NCBI RefSeq assembly: GCF_000612505.1
Contig: NZ_CP004078.1
Location: forward strand, 4,515,925-4,579,924
Source of the DNA: Paenibacillus sabinae T27
Lineage (GTDB): Bacteria > Bacillota > Bacilli > Paenibacillales > Paenibacillaceae
Length of the DNA: 64,000 bases
Direction of reading: 5' to 3'
Shown: positions 27,377 to 36,120 of the stretch, in pieces
How the letters are laid out: every line of letters begins with the position of its first letter
Position numbering within the stretch: position 1 is the first letter of the stretch
Translations under genes and position numbers: made by a program
The notes under the pieces: generated by a model
What the model was told of the DNA's origin: nothing
The model's database searches: none
Seen by the model: the letters and a program-made list of their open reading frames with translations, nothing else

Positions 27377-29002
27377 TTACACTTCCACCGGATACATCCG
27401 CTGGCGGAGTTCCTTGATCTCGTCGCTTTCCAGGTACTCATCGTAGCTCATCACGCGGTCGATAATGCCGTTCGGCGTAATTTCGATAATCCGGTTGGCG
27501 ATCGTCTGGATGAACTGATGGTCATGCGAAGTGAACAGAATCGTGCCGTCGAAGTCGATCAGCCCGTTGTTCAGCGCTGTGATGGATTCGAGGTCCAAGT
27601 GGTTCGTCGGCTCGTCGAAGACAAGCACGTTCGCGCCGTTCAGCATCATCTTCGCCAGCATGCAGCGCACCTTCTCGCCCCCGGACAATACGCTTGCCTT
27701 CTTCAGCGCTTCTTCGCCGGAGAACAGCATACGGCCCAGGAAGCCGCGCAGGAACGTCTCGTCCTGGTCCTTCGAGTATTGGCGCAGCCATTCCACGAGG
27801 TTCAGCTCCACACCGTCAAAATATTTGGAGTTGTCTTTCGGGAAATAGGCCTGGGAGGTCGTGACGCCCCAGGTGTATTCGCCCGACTCCGCCTCCGTTT
27901 CGCCCATGATAACATCGAACAGCGTCGATTTCGGCAGCCCGTTCGGGCCGACGAGGGCAATCTTGTCGCCTTTGTTGACGACAAAGCCGACTTCGTCCAG
28001 CACCTTCTCGCCTTCGATCGACTTCGTCAGGCTGGTGACGGTAAGCAGCTGCTTGCCCGCTTCGCGCTCCGGCTTGAAGTTCAGGAACGGATATTTCCGG
28101 TTGGACGGACGGATGTCGTCCAGCGTGATCTTATCGAGCTGCTTCTTCCGCGACGTCGCCTGCTTCGATTTCGAGGCATTGGCCGAGAAGCGCTGAATAA
28201 ACGCCTGCAGCTCCTTGATCTTCTCTTCCTTCTTCTTGTTGGATTCCCGCTGCAGTTGGAGGGCCAACTGGCTGGACTCGTACCAGAAGTCGTAGTTGCC
28301 GACATACATCTGGATTTTGCCGAAGTCGATGTCCGCGATGTGCGTACATACTTTATTCAGGAAGTGACGGTCATGGGATACGACAATAACGGTGCCTTCA
28401 TAGTCCATGAGGAAGTTCTCCAGCCAGCCAATCGATTCGAGATCCAAGTGGTTGGTAGGTTCGTCAAGGAGCAGGTTGTTCGGACGGCCGAACAGCGCCT
28501 GGGCCAGCAGCACCCGTACCTTCTCGTTGCCGCTGAGCTCCGCCATTTTCTTGTCATGCAGGTCGCGCGGAATACCGAGGCCGATCAGGAGCGCGGCGGC
28601 ATCCGGTTCGGCGTCCCAGCCGTTCAGCTCGGCGAATTCGCCTTCCAGCTCTCCGGCGCGCAGACCGTCGGCTTCGGAGAAGTCGGACTTCGCGTAGAGC
28701 GCGTCCTTCTCCTTCATAATGTCATACAGGCGCGCGTGGCCCATAATGACCGTTTCCAGCACCTGGTTTTCGTCATATTCGAAGTGGTTCTGCTTCAATA
28801 TGGCCATGCGTTCGCCTGGCGTGATATGAACTTCGCCGGAGTTGGCTTCGATTTCACCGGACAGAATTTTCAGAAACGTCGATTTGCCGGCGCCGTTGGC
28901 TCCGATCAGGCCGTAGCAGTTCCCTGGAGTGAACTTTATATTTACATCTTCAAAAAGTGCGCGTTTTCCGTAACGGAGAGTCACGCCGCTTGTGCTGATC
29001 AT
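27377..29002 (-). CDS. ABC-F family ATP-binding protein
   Basis: This 541-residue soluble protein has two ABC domains and no membrane segments, the ABC-F architecture that acts on ribosomes or gives antibiotic protection. Domain 1 has Walker A GANGAGKST and the signature LSGNEKVR. Domain 2 has signature LSGGEKVRCMLAK and Walker B VLVFDEPTNHLDLE. The linker is the charged helical stretch around residues 240-300. Oddly, the second Walker A reads GPNGLPKST, with Pro where Gly is normal. ATG 29002 follows GGATGG. By length and domain pattern it resembles the YkpA/YbiT group. Confidence 0.88.
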   Translation of the reverse strand: MISTSGVTLRYGKRALFEDVNIKFTPGNCYGLIGANGAGKSTFLKILSGEIEANSGEVHITPGERMAILKQNHFEYDENQVLETVIMGHARLYDIMKEKDALYAKSDFSEADGLRAGELEGEFAELNGWDAEPDAAALLIGLGIPRDLHDKKMAELSGNEKVRVLLAQALFGRPNNLLLDEPTNHLDLESIGWLENFLMDYEGTVIVVSHDRHFLNKVCTHIADIDFGKIQMYVGNYDFWYESSQLALQLQRESNKKKEEKIKELQAFIQRFSANASKSKQATSRKKQLDKITLDDIRPSNRKYPFLNFKPEREAGKQLLTVTSLTKSIEGEKVLDEVGFVVNKGDKIALVGPNGLPKSTLFDVIMGETEAESGEYTWGVTTSQAYFPKDNSKYFDGVELNLVEWLRQYSKDQDETFLRGFLGRMLFSGEEALKKASVLSGGEKVRCMLAKMMLNGANVLVFDEPTNHLDLESITALNNGLIDFDGTILFTSHDHQFIQTIANRIIEITPNGIIDRVMSYDEYLESDEIKELRQRMYPVEV

Positions 29003-29157
29003 TGTTTCATACCATCCTTTACACATAGGTTTCCGGCATATTATAGCACAAAAACGCACCGAAAAGCCCGTAAACTCCTTGATTTACCGCGAAAAGAGCA
29101 AAATTGGGCCATAAAGCGGAGGGATTTCGGGTCATGGCTCCCGTTCCCGCTCCGGCT

Positions 29158-30147
29158 TTAGCGCTTCTCGGGATGAATAATGAGCGTCTCGCCATTTCCG
29201 AGCGTCCGAATCCGCTCCCCGGCAAGGCCGCGCTCCTTGCGCGCCGCTTCCATCCGGCCCAGCGCTTCGCTCGCCGTATCGTCAGCGAGCCGGAACGCGC
29301 CGTAATGCATCGGAATCATCGTCTCCGCGCCCACATCGAGAAACGCCTGCACCGCCTCCTCCGGATTTACATGCTGCGAGGCCATGAACCATTCCGGCTC
29401 ATACGCGCCGATCGGCATCATGGCGATATGCACCTTGAAGCGTCTTCCAATCTCCTTGAATCCCGGGAAATAACCGCTGTCCCCGGCAAAATAAAGATTG
29501 GGCGGCAGCTTATGTCCGCCCTCGCCTCCCTGCTCCCCTGCCTCGGCAAGCCGCTCCGGCCGCGCGGGCTCCAGAACGAAGCCGCCCCAGTGCGAGGTAT
29601 TCGTATCAAAAAGCGTCCGCCGCGTCCAGTGCTGGGTCGGAACGAAGGACAGCTTGATGCCGCCGAAATTCAGGCTTTCCCACCACTGCATTTCCATGCA
29701 GTTCCGGAAGCCTTTGCGCTGCATTTTCCGTCCCAGCCCCGCGGGTACGACCACGGTCGTCTTCGCATGGTACAACCTCCGGATCGACGCCACATGCATG
29801 TGGTCATAGTGGGAGTGGGAGATAAGGATCAGGTCGACAGGCGGCACATCGCCGATCGCCATTCCCGGCGGCACCAGCCGTTTTTCCAAACCCAATCTCC
29901 CGGCCCAAACCGGGTCGGTGATGATGTTCATTCCTTCATATTGAATAAAAAACGTCGAATGGCCGATCCAGGTTATCGTGGTATCCAGGCTGTTCGCACC
30001 CAGATAGGCCAGCTGCGGCAGCACGCTGGGAACGACGAATGAGAGGTCTTTAACCTTTCGCCGCCGCTCTGCGCGCCACTCGCGGATTTCCTTGAACGTT
30101 TTGACGACGCTGATATTATCTATATTGCTATAGCGGATTTTGGGCAT
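29158..30147 (-). CDS. metallo-beta-lactamase fold hydrolase (NAPE-PLD/UlaG-like)
   Basis: This 329-residue protein has the metallo-beta-lactamase fold. WIGHSTFFIQYEG opens the domain, HSHYDHMH gives the dinuclear metal site, and FAGDSGYF and PMHYGAFRLA supply further ligands. It resembles N-acylphosphatidylethanolamine phospholipase D-like and UlaG-like hydrolases. No signal peptide is visible. The reaction cannot be named from sequence. Confidence 0.85.
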   Translation of the reverse strand: MPKIRYSNIDNISVVKTFKEIREWRAERRRKVKDLSFVVPSVLPQLAYLGANSLDTTITWIGHSTFFIQYEGMNIITDPVWAGRLGLEKRLVPPGMAIGDVPPVDLILISHSHYDHMHVASIRRLYHAKTTVVVPAGLGRKMQRKGFRNCMEMQWWESLNFGGIKLSFVPTQHWTRRTLFDTNTSHWGGFVLEPARPERLAEAGEQGGEGGHKLPPNLYFAGDSGYFPGFKEIGRRFKVHIAMMPIGAYEPEWFMASQHVNPEEAVQAFLDVGAETMIPMHYGAFRLADDTASEALGRMEAARKERGLAGERIRTLGNGETLIIHPEKR

Positions 30148-30323
30148 GGCCGTTTCTCTCCTTGAACGTCTGAAACACGGAATGCTTCCATTTTACCAGA
30201 TTTGCCCTTTCCGTTTCCTCCTCTGCCCTGCTTTGTATTTCCATTCAAATTTGATGTAAAATGCGGATACATCCTTTCGTATATCTTTTGCGGCGCTGCC
30301 GCCTTAAAGGAGGTTTTACCCGA

Positions 30324-31463
30324 ATGAAGATCACATTTATTGAACCGACGCCGAGTCCGCATACGATGAAGCTTCATCTGGATGAAAGTCTCGAGCCTGG
30401 GGTACGCCGAACCTATACGCCGGAGACCCTGCGCTCGGCGCCGAGTTGGGCGCGGGAGATGCTGTCCATTCCGGGCGTGACGAGCGTCTTTCATACCGCC
30501 GATTTCGCGGCGATTGAGCGCAAGCCATCTGCGGATTGGGCGGCGATCCTCCGCGAGGTGCAGTCCCGCTTCGGCGGTGAAGCATCCGGGGAGACTGACT
30601 GGAGCCTGACGGATGAGAGTGCCGGAGCCAGCTTCGGGGAGGCGCAGGTATTCGTCCAGATGTTCCGCGCCATCCCGATGCAGATCCGGGTCAAGACCGG
30701 AGCAAGCGAGGAGCGCATCGCGCTGGCGCCGCGGTTCACCAAGGCGGTGACGGATGTCGCGAGCGCCGTCCTCATCAAGGAGCGCAAGCTTAGCGATTAC
30801 GGCGTCCGCTACGGCGATCCGAAGGACATTGCCCGTGAGGTCGAGCAGGAGCTCGAGGCCGCTTATCCGCAGGAGCGTCTTGATTCGCTCGTGAAGCAAG
30901 CGATCGAGCATGGGGCCGCGGGTGGCGAGTTCGTCGAGCAGCGCCGAAAGCGCGGACAGGACGAACTGCTGCAGGGCCTGGCGAGCGAAGACTGGCGCGT
31001 GCGCTACGCGGCGCTGGAGGATTTGACACCTTCGCCGGAGCTGCTGCCGCACATCGCCGCCGCCCTGCGCGATCCGAAGCTGCAAATCCGCCGGCTGGCC
31101 GTCGTTTACCTCGGCGATCTGCGCACGCCAGAAGCGATGGGGCTATTGTACGAGGCGATGCGGGATAAGGCTCCGGCCGTTCGGCGTACCGCCGGTGACA
31201 CCCTCTCCGACATCGGCGATCACGCGGCCACGCCGGTCATGATCGGCGCGCTGAAGGACGACAGCAAAATCGTCCGCTGGCGCGCCGCCCGCTTCCTGTA
31301 CGAAGTCGGCACGTCCGAAGCGCGCGAGGCGCTGGAGGCGGCGGTTAACGATCCCGAGTTCGAAGTCGGGCTCCAGGCGCGCATGGCGCTGGAACGCATC
31401 GAATCTGGCGAGGAAGCGGCCGGAACCGTCTGGCAGCAGATGGCGGAACGCGGACGCGGATGA
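30324..31463 (+). CDS. conserved virulence factor C family protein (NfuN-HEAT)
   Basis: This 379-residue protein fuses an N-terminal Nfu/NifU-N-like domain (KITFIEPTPSPHTMKLHLDE, residues 1-85) to HEAT repeats in the C-terminal half (EDWRVRYAALEDLTPSPELL, KLQIRRLAVVYLGDLRTPEA, KIVRWRAARFLYEVGTSEA). This is the layout of the Staphylococcus aureus CvfC family, whose mechanism is unclear. The ribosome binding site AAAGGAGG sits before ATG 30324. It lacks the C-terminal Nfu CxxC, so direct Fe-S transfer is not implied. Confidence 0.82.
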   Translation: MKITFIEPTPSPHTMKLHLDESLEPGVRRTYTPETLRSAPSWAREMLSIPGVTSVFHTADFAAIERKPSADWAAILREVQSRFGGEASGETDWSLTDESAGASFGEAQVFVQMFRAIPMQIRVKTGASEERIALAPRFTKAVTDVASAVLIKERKLSDYGVRYGDPKDIAREVEQELEAAYPQERLDSLVKQAIEHGAAGGEFVEQRRKRGQDELLQGLASEDWRVRYAALEDLTPSPELLPHIAAALRDPKLQIRRLAVVYLGDLRTPEAMGLLYEAMRDKAPAVRRTAGDTLSDIGDHAATPVMIGALKDDSKIVRWRAARFLYEVGTSEAREALEAAVNDPEFEVGLQARMALERIESGEEAAGTVWQQMAERGRG

Positions 31464-31510
31464 GCTGCTCCGGGCAACGGGCAACCCTGCCCTGCTTACT
31501 TAAATGAAAA

Positions 31511-31561
31511 ATCGCCCTTCCGGGCGTCCTTTAAGGACGGATGGAAGGGCGATCTTTTTTA
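31511..31561. terminator. strong bidirectional intrinsic terminator
   Basis: ATCGCCCTTCC pairs with GGAAGGGCGAT around a GTCCTTTAAGGAC hairpin, with T runs on both strands. It lies between convergent genes. Confidence 0.9.
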
Positions 31562-31570
31562 TATTCCGGA

Positions 31571-32695
31571 CTATTGCCAAAAGAGCTCCACCTTCAAATC
31601 TCCTGTATCTTCGAACGAGGAGGCCTTGTAGCTCAGGCTTGTGAAGCCTGCCTTGTACAGCTGCCGCAGATCGCTCACCAGCCTGTTCTCGCTTCCGCCG
31701 TAGCGCAGCAGCAGTGAAGCTTCTCCCGCACTCCGTGCCTGCTGCGCCAGACGGGTCAGGTCGGCCGCTGTATCAACAATGGCGCTTTCCTCATATAAAT
31801 CGTACCGCAGCTCCCGCTGCAGCTTCTGATAGACCGCCCGCTTCTCTCCCCCGGCTTGCGCCAATTCATCAAGCGTGCGTGAGTATTCTACAGCCGCCGC
31901 CGGATAGGCGCGTGTCCAGGTATGGTCGCGGCGCATCTGATTGTCGGTGCGTAAATAGTAAGCCGTGCTGACAGCCCCCTTCCGGTCAGGTGTAGGATCA
32001 TCCCAGGTCGTATCCAGGTGGTACCAGCGTCCGTTTAATTGAACCAGGTTCCAGGCGTGCGATTGCCCCGTCCCCCCTTGCCAGGCGGTGCCTTCGACGA
32101 TTTTATTCGCAATCCCGGCCCCCTTCAGGAGCTTGTAGGTCAGCAGCGAATAGCCCTGGCATACGGCGCTGCCGCTTTTCAGCCCTTCATACGCCGTAAA
32201 TTTGGTGTAAGTGGTATCATACTTCAGATTCAGTACCACCCAGTCATGGATCGCTTTGACCTTCTCATCGCCCGTCATTCCCGGAGTGATAATCTTACTC
32301 AAAATCGCCTTCACCCGCCCGTTGACGTAAGCGGTCTGCTGAAGCGATTCGCGGTAGGAAAGCCGGATGCTTACGGCCGCAGAGCGTGCCCCGCCCCGGT
32401 AGGAATAGCTGTAGCTGTCCACGATGTAATTCAAATAGGGATCGCCCGACATCACCTGATCCAGCGCCGTTTGAATTTGCGACTTCAGGCTTGAGGTCTT
32501 GCCCTCATATGTAAACGTGACGCTCTCCTTGCGGCTGTTCATCGCTCCGCTCAGACGCTGGGTCATATCGCCGACGGAACGCACTGCGCTACCGCTTGCT
32601 GCAGCATAGGCGTAATCCATCCCCCAATACACGGCCGGCGGCACGGCAGCGGCGGCGAGCATGCACAGCAGCACCGTTTTAGTCAATTTGCCCAT
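31571..32695 (-). CDS. secreted transglutaminase-like protein
   Basis: This 374-residue protein has a signal peptide/anchor (KTVLLCMLAAAAVPPAVYW) and a transglutaminase-like domain. Its catalytic triad is Cys in SGSAVCQGYSLL, His in GQSHAWNLV and Asp in WYHLDTTWDDP. The middle resembles many Paenibacillus surface transglutaminase-like proteases, and the C-terminal 100 residues are less conserved. It probably acts on wall or surface polymers. Confidence 0.88.
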   Translation of the reverse strand: MGKLTKTVLLCMLAAAAVPPAVYWGMDYAYAAASGSAVRSVGDMTQRLSGAMNSRKESVTFTYEGKTSSLKSQIQTALDQVMSGDPYLNYIVDSYSYSYRGGARSAAVSIRLSYRESLQQTAYVNGRVKAILSKIITPGMTGDEKVKAIHDWVVLNLKYDTTYTKFTAYEGLKSGSAVCQGYSLLTYKLLKGAGIANKIVEGTAWQGGTGQSHAWNLVQLNGRWYHLDTTWDDPTPDRKGAVSTAYYLRTDNQMRRDHTWTRAYPAAAVEYSRTLDELAQAGGEKRAVYQKLQRELRYDLYEESAIVDTAADLTRLAQQARSAGEASLLLRYGGSENRLVSDLRQLYKAGFTSLSYKASSFEDTGDLKVELFWQ

Positions 32696-33041
32696 CTTTC
32701 TTCAGCCCCCCTCAATGCCTGAAAATACCCGTCATTCCAATTCATCCTCAAAGCACTCTTCCATATATTACATGCGGGCAGGCCACTTTCCAATGCTACT
32801 TAAGCTCCAAAATTCACAAAAACTTGCGGCTCGTTACTCTATTATCGGCGGTGCCGGCTTCCTTCATAAGGGCCGGGGCGGCAGACGAAACACCCGAGTG
32901 CCCCTTGCAGCGCCTGATGTGAACGAATCGCTTCAGAATGTTTGAAAAACATGCACAGATTTGTCATTCCAAATTTGGAGTTTTTTGTCGATAATAAAAG
33001 AAGGAAGTTTTCCTGGGATGGGAAAGGAGACGGAACCGGAC
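32696..33041. other. intergenic stretch between divergent genes
   Basis: This separates the transglutaminase and GNAT/YoaP-like genes. It should hold the promoters of both, but I see no element that stands out. Confidence 0.4.
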
Positions 33042-33839
33042 ATGATACAGCTTGTAGCCTTATCACGAGAGAAGCTCGAGAAGGAAGGAAGCTACTGCTT
33101 TCAAAACAATCCCAATTCCGAAAGCTGCCAGCGGAAAAACAACTGGTTAAGCCCCGAATTGGAAAAGTATATAAGCTATGCAAAAGTAACGGATGACGGA
33201 AGGCTGCGCGGATTTATCGAATTTGCGGAGTCTTACTATTTTTCAAGAATGGTCCATGCCGATTTATATATGATGATCCATTGTTTATGGGCCTCCCCCG
33301 GTGACGGGTACGACAACCGGTTGATCCGCTATTGTCTGGAGGAATCGGAGAGACTCGGCAAGCAAGGAATCGCCGTGGTTGTCCATTCGGGAGATTCGTG
33401 GACAGCCTACAAGGAAATCTTCCTGAACAACGGCTTCAAAGCGGTGGACAAGGTGCCGGGAAGCTACGAGCTTCTCGCGCTCAAGCTTCATTCGAACGCG
33501 TATGACCCTTTCTTCCCCTGTGACTGGGAGGAGCAGTTAAACCGTTACAAGCAGCTGACTCTTCTGCGCGCGTTCCAATGTCCCTATGTTCAAAGTATTA
33601 CCGAGAATGTCGACAAAGCCGCCTCCGCGCTCCACCAAATCAGCAAAGAGATAGCAGACCCGATCAACCGCAATGCGCTGATCCCCTACTCTCCCACTCC
33701 TTACGGCGTATTTGGGGCGGCGTGCGATGGCACGCCATTATCCACTCATCGGCTGACGGTTGAAGCTCTGGTGGAGCAGCTGAAAATTTATACAAGCCGG
33801 GAGCGCAGCCTGCAAGCGAATGGGAGCGAACGCACATGA
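33042..33839 (+). CDS. GNAT-like N-acetyltransferase, YoaP family
   Basis: This 265-residue protein resembles the YoaP group: MIQLVALSREKLEKEGSYCF at the start, KNNWLSPELEKYISYAKVTD, and a YYFSRMVHADLYMMIHCLWA segment in the acetyltransferase half. The C-terminal third is probably a separate thioredoxin-like or YoaP-specific domain. The start at 33042 is inferred from AAAGGAG upstream with long spacing; ATG 33018 is an alternative. It overlaps the next gene by four bases. The substrate is unknown. Confidence 0.65.
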   Translation: MIQLVALSREKLEKEGSYCFQNNPNSESCQRKNNWLSPELEKYISYAKVTDDGRLRGFIEFAESYYFSRMVHADLYMMIHCLWASPGDGYDNRLIRYCLEESERLGKQGIAVVVHSGDSWTAYKEIFLNNGFKAVDKVPGSYELLALKLHSNAYDPFFPCDWEEQLNRYKQLTLLRAFQCPYVQSITENVDKAASALHQISKEIADPINRNALIPYSPTPYGVFGAACDGTPLSTHRLTVEALVEQLKIYTSRERSLQANGSERT

Positions 33840-34036
33840 CCTATGTCGATACGTCCGACATTTCGATCCGGATGTTCATCACCGTCCTGCTGTTTCTGGT
33901 CGTCATCGCCCCTATGATCAGCCTCGGAGTACTGCGCCTCTTTCAGTCCAGAAGAAGAGCGGGACTCCTGCTGATCGGAGGCGGCATCGCCGTGTATGCA
34001 CTGTTTCAGATCGTAATGTCTCTTCTTGCGGCCTAG
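33836..34036 (+). CDS. small two-TM membrane protein
   Basis: This 66-residue protein has two membrane helices (MFITVLLFLVVIAPMISLGV and LLIGGGIAVYALFQIVMSLL) joined by a basic FQSRRRAG loop. Its ATG overlaps the upstream stop (ATGA), so it is translationally coupled to the acetyltransferase-like gene. I do not recognise the family. Confidence 0.65.
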   Translation: MTYVDTSDISIRMFITVLLFLVVIAPMISLGVLRLFQSRRRAGLLLIGGGIAVYALFQIVMSLLAA

Positions 34037-34106
34037 TGCCCGATCGGGGCAAACGAAGGAAGGATATTAACCTCGAGGCTGCCGCTTAACTGAACGGGAT
34101 AACCTC

Positions 34107-34290
34107 AATGGCAGCTATTACAACCACGACCGGTCCCCCTTTTAGCTGCCACTAGCACGACAAGCTCTCCATTTTTGCAGCTACTACACGACAGGCTCTC
34201 CTTTACAGCTACCACTTCCACACGAGAGGCCCCCCATTAGCTGCCAATAACACGACCGGCCCCCCCTTGCAGCCACCACGAACACGAACG
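34107..34290. repeat. degenerate tandem repeat, about six units
   Basis: About six imperfect units of roughly 25-35 bases repeat the pattern AGCTRCCA...ACACGAC...CYCC, separated by short T-rich runs. No gene lies in this stretch, and open frames across it are short. Unit boundaries are approximate because the copies have drifted. Confidence 0.55.
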
Positions 34291-34509
34291 GGAAAACCTC
34301 CCTTTTATTTATGAAAAAAGCGCCGATTTCACGAATGAACCGGAATTACTCCAGCTTATTTCCTGATACTCCTTCGTATCCCTTTGAAACACCGATATAT
34401 GGGGGAGAATTTCCAGCTCAGGCACGCAAATGGACTTCATTTTGAGGAATAGAAGGGAAGAATTCCGCTTTATTTTTACGCATGTCTTTGCTGAAATTTC
34501 CACCTAAAA

Positions 34510-34556
34510 AAACGCAAAAAAGACGCCTCTCGTTACCGAAAGACGCCTCTTGCCAT
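34510..34556 (-). terminator. intrinsic terminator of the glutaredoxin-like gene
   Basis: On the minus strand GAGGCGTCTTTCG pairs, with several wobbles, with CGAGAGGCGTCTT and leads into T-rich sequence. The arms look almost like a direct repeat on the plus strand. Confidence 0.6.
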
Positions 34557-34572
34557 GCCCTACATCGCTGTA

Positions 34573-34809
34573 TTATTGCGCAGCCGCAAGGACCTTGTCA
34601 AACTGCGTTTTGTTCATGCCTACGATTTTATGTTCGCCGATCACCGTTACAGGCACGGCGCGCATGCCCATATCCCATACCTGCTGCGCATATTCGTCGT
34701 TCTGCTCGATGTTGCGCTCCTCGTAAGAGATGCCCTTCTCGCTCAAAAAGCTCTTCACCTGACGGCAGTGCGGACAATTCGTGGATGTGTACACCACAAC
34801 TTTTTCCAT
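34573..34809 (-). CDS. glutaredoxin-like / NrdH-type redoxin
   Basis: This 78-residue thioredoxin-fold protein has the redox motif CPHC (TNCPHCRQVKSFL, residues 12-15), a VPVTVIGE cis-Pro segment and a short C-terminal helix. It is a small disulfide reductase of the glutaredoxin/NrdH type. Thioredoxin reductase is encoded just upstream on the same strand, 64 bases away. NrdH-type proteins are reduced by that enzyme, so the two probably work together. Confidence 0.85.
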   Translation of the reverse strand: MEKVVVYTSTNCPHCRQVKSFLSEKGISYEERNIEQNDEYAQQVWDMGMRAVPVTVIGEHKIVGMNKTQFDKVLAAAQ

Positions 34810-34873
34810 AGTAGGTTACCTCCCAAGTATTTCTTTTTTTGTTATTATAACACCTTACGCGCTCTGATGAAAA

Positions 34874-35815
34874 TTAAAGCATAACCGCGCTGTGCTCAAG
34901 ACTCTCAATGTATTTCTCGGCGTCCATAGCCGCCTTGCAGCCGCTGCCTGCGGCCGTAATGGCCTGTCTGTACCGGGTATCCTGCACGTCGCCGCAGGCG
35001 AATACGCCCGGAATGTTCGTTTCGGAAGTGCCCGGTGTCGTTACGATATAACCGTTCGCGTCCGTAGTAATCTGTCCTCCGAGGAAAGCCGTATTCGGAT
35101 GATGGCCGATCGCCACGAACACGCCGCTTGCCGGGATGATCTCTTCTTCGCCGGTTTCGTTGTTCAGCACCTTCAGCCCGGTTACGCCGGTATCTCCCGC
35201 CAGAACTTCAAGCGGTGTGCGGTTCAGACCCCATTCCACTTTCTCGTTGTCGCGGACACGGTCCTGCATAATCTTGGATGCGCGAAGTTCGTTCCGGCGG
35301 TGCACCAGCGTTACTTTGGAGGCGAAACGGGTCAGGAAGCCAGCTTCCTCCAGCGCGGAGTCGCCGCCGCCCACCACAATAATCTCCTTGCCCCGGAAAA
35401 AGAAGCCGTCGCAGGTTGCGCAGGTGCTGACGCCCCGGCCCACATTGTCCTGCTCACCGGGAATGCCCAGGTATTTCGCTGTAGCACCGGTGGAGATGAT
35501 CAGTGTATCGGTCTCAAGCGTACCCAGTTCTTCAACGTTCAGCTTGAAGGGACGCTCGCCCAGCTCCACGCTGTTGACCCAGCCGCTGACAAATTTCGCT
35601 CCGAAACGCTCAGCCTGAGCCCGCATGTTGTCCATCAGTTCCGAACCTAGAATTCCATCCGTAAATCCCGGAAAATTCTCGATCTCCGTCGTCGTGGTAA
35701 GCTGGCCTCCCGGCTGCGGTCCTTCGATAACCAGCGGATTCAGATTGGCGCGTGCCAGGTAGATTGCGGCAGTCAGTCCGGCCGGTCCGGTACCGACAAT
35801 AATGGATTTATACAT
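34874..35815 (-). CDS. trxB: thioredoxin reductase
   Basis: This 313-residue FAD/NADPH enzyme reduces thioredoxin-type proteins. The FAD motif is VGTGPAGLTAAIYLARANL, the redox-active disulfide is CATCDG in the NADPH domain, and VVGGGDSALEE is the NADPH-binding site. The C-terminal FAD contact is GVFACGDVQDTRYRQAITAA. ATG 35815 follows AGGAGG. Length and order are typical of bacterial low-molecular-weight TrxB. It is probably co-transcribed with the glutaredoxin-like gene. Confidence 0.95.
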   Translation of the reverse strand: MYKSIIVGTGPAGLTAAIYLARANLNPLVIEGPQPGGQLTTTTEIENFPGFTDGILGSELMDNMRAQAERFGAKFVSGWVNSVELGERPFKLNVEELGTLETDTLIISTGATAKYLGIPGEQDNVGRGVSTCATCDGFFFRGKEIIVVGGGDSALEEAGFLTRFASKVTLVHRRNELRASKIMQDRVRDNEKVEWGLNRTPLEVLAGDTGVTGLKVLNNETGEEEIIPASGVFVAIGHHPNTAFLGGQITTDANGYIVTTPGTSETNIPGVFACGDVQDTRYRQAITAAGSGCKAAMDAEKYIESLEHSAVML

Positions 35816-36120
35816 AAGTACATCCTCCTTAATTATGGAACGATAGAAGTGCGAGCTCGTAAAATCGTACAATCTATAAGCTGCGCGCTTACCCTTGGCC
35901 TTATATTTCTACGGGAAAAGAACGCCTGAAGGCGATACGGGATCGCCGGGTTCGGAAGCTTGAGCACAAAGGACGGCAGGGTGTTCCTCTTATTTAGAAT
36001 TATTATAATCTAGAATTTATTATGATTGATACGGGTGAAATTGTCAATATGCCAGACTTGTCATCCGGGAACTATTTTGTGAACAATTTAATTTTTAAAA
36101 ACTTTTGCTCCATCGATTCA
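35816..36120. other. AT-rich intergenic region upstream of trxB
   Basis: This contains the trxB promoter region, with an AT-rich partly palindromic segment around 35995-36025 centred on TCTAGA. It loosely recalls a PerR-type box, but the second arm matches poorly, so no operator is called. Confidence 0.35.

Noticed and set aside
27257..29161. Very long plus-strand frame (634 codons) opposite the ABC-F gene
   Set aside because: It mirrors the ABC-F gene, whose two ABC domains are unambiguous. It has no ribosome binding site or recognisable motif.
34309..34503. Small minus-strand frame downstream of the repeat
   Set aside because: No ribosome binding site and no family resemblance; it overlaps AT-rich sequence.
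35995..36025. PerR-like box upstream of trxB
   Set aside because: Only the first half-site matches, and the second arm matches poorly, so it is described as AT-rich palindromic DNA, not an operator.
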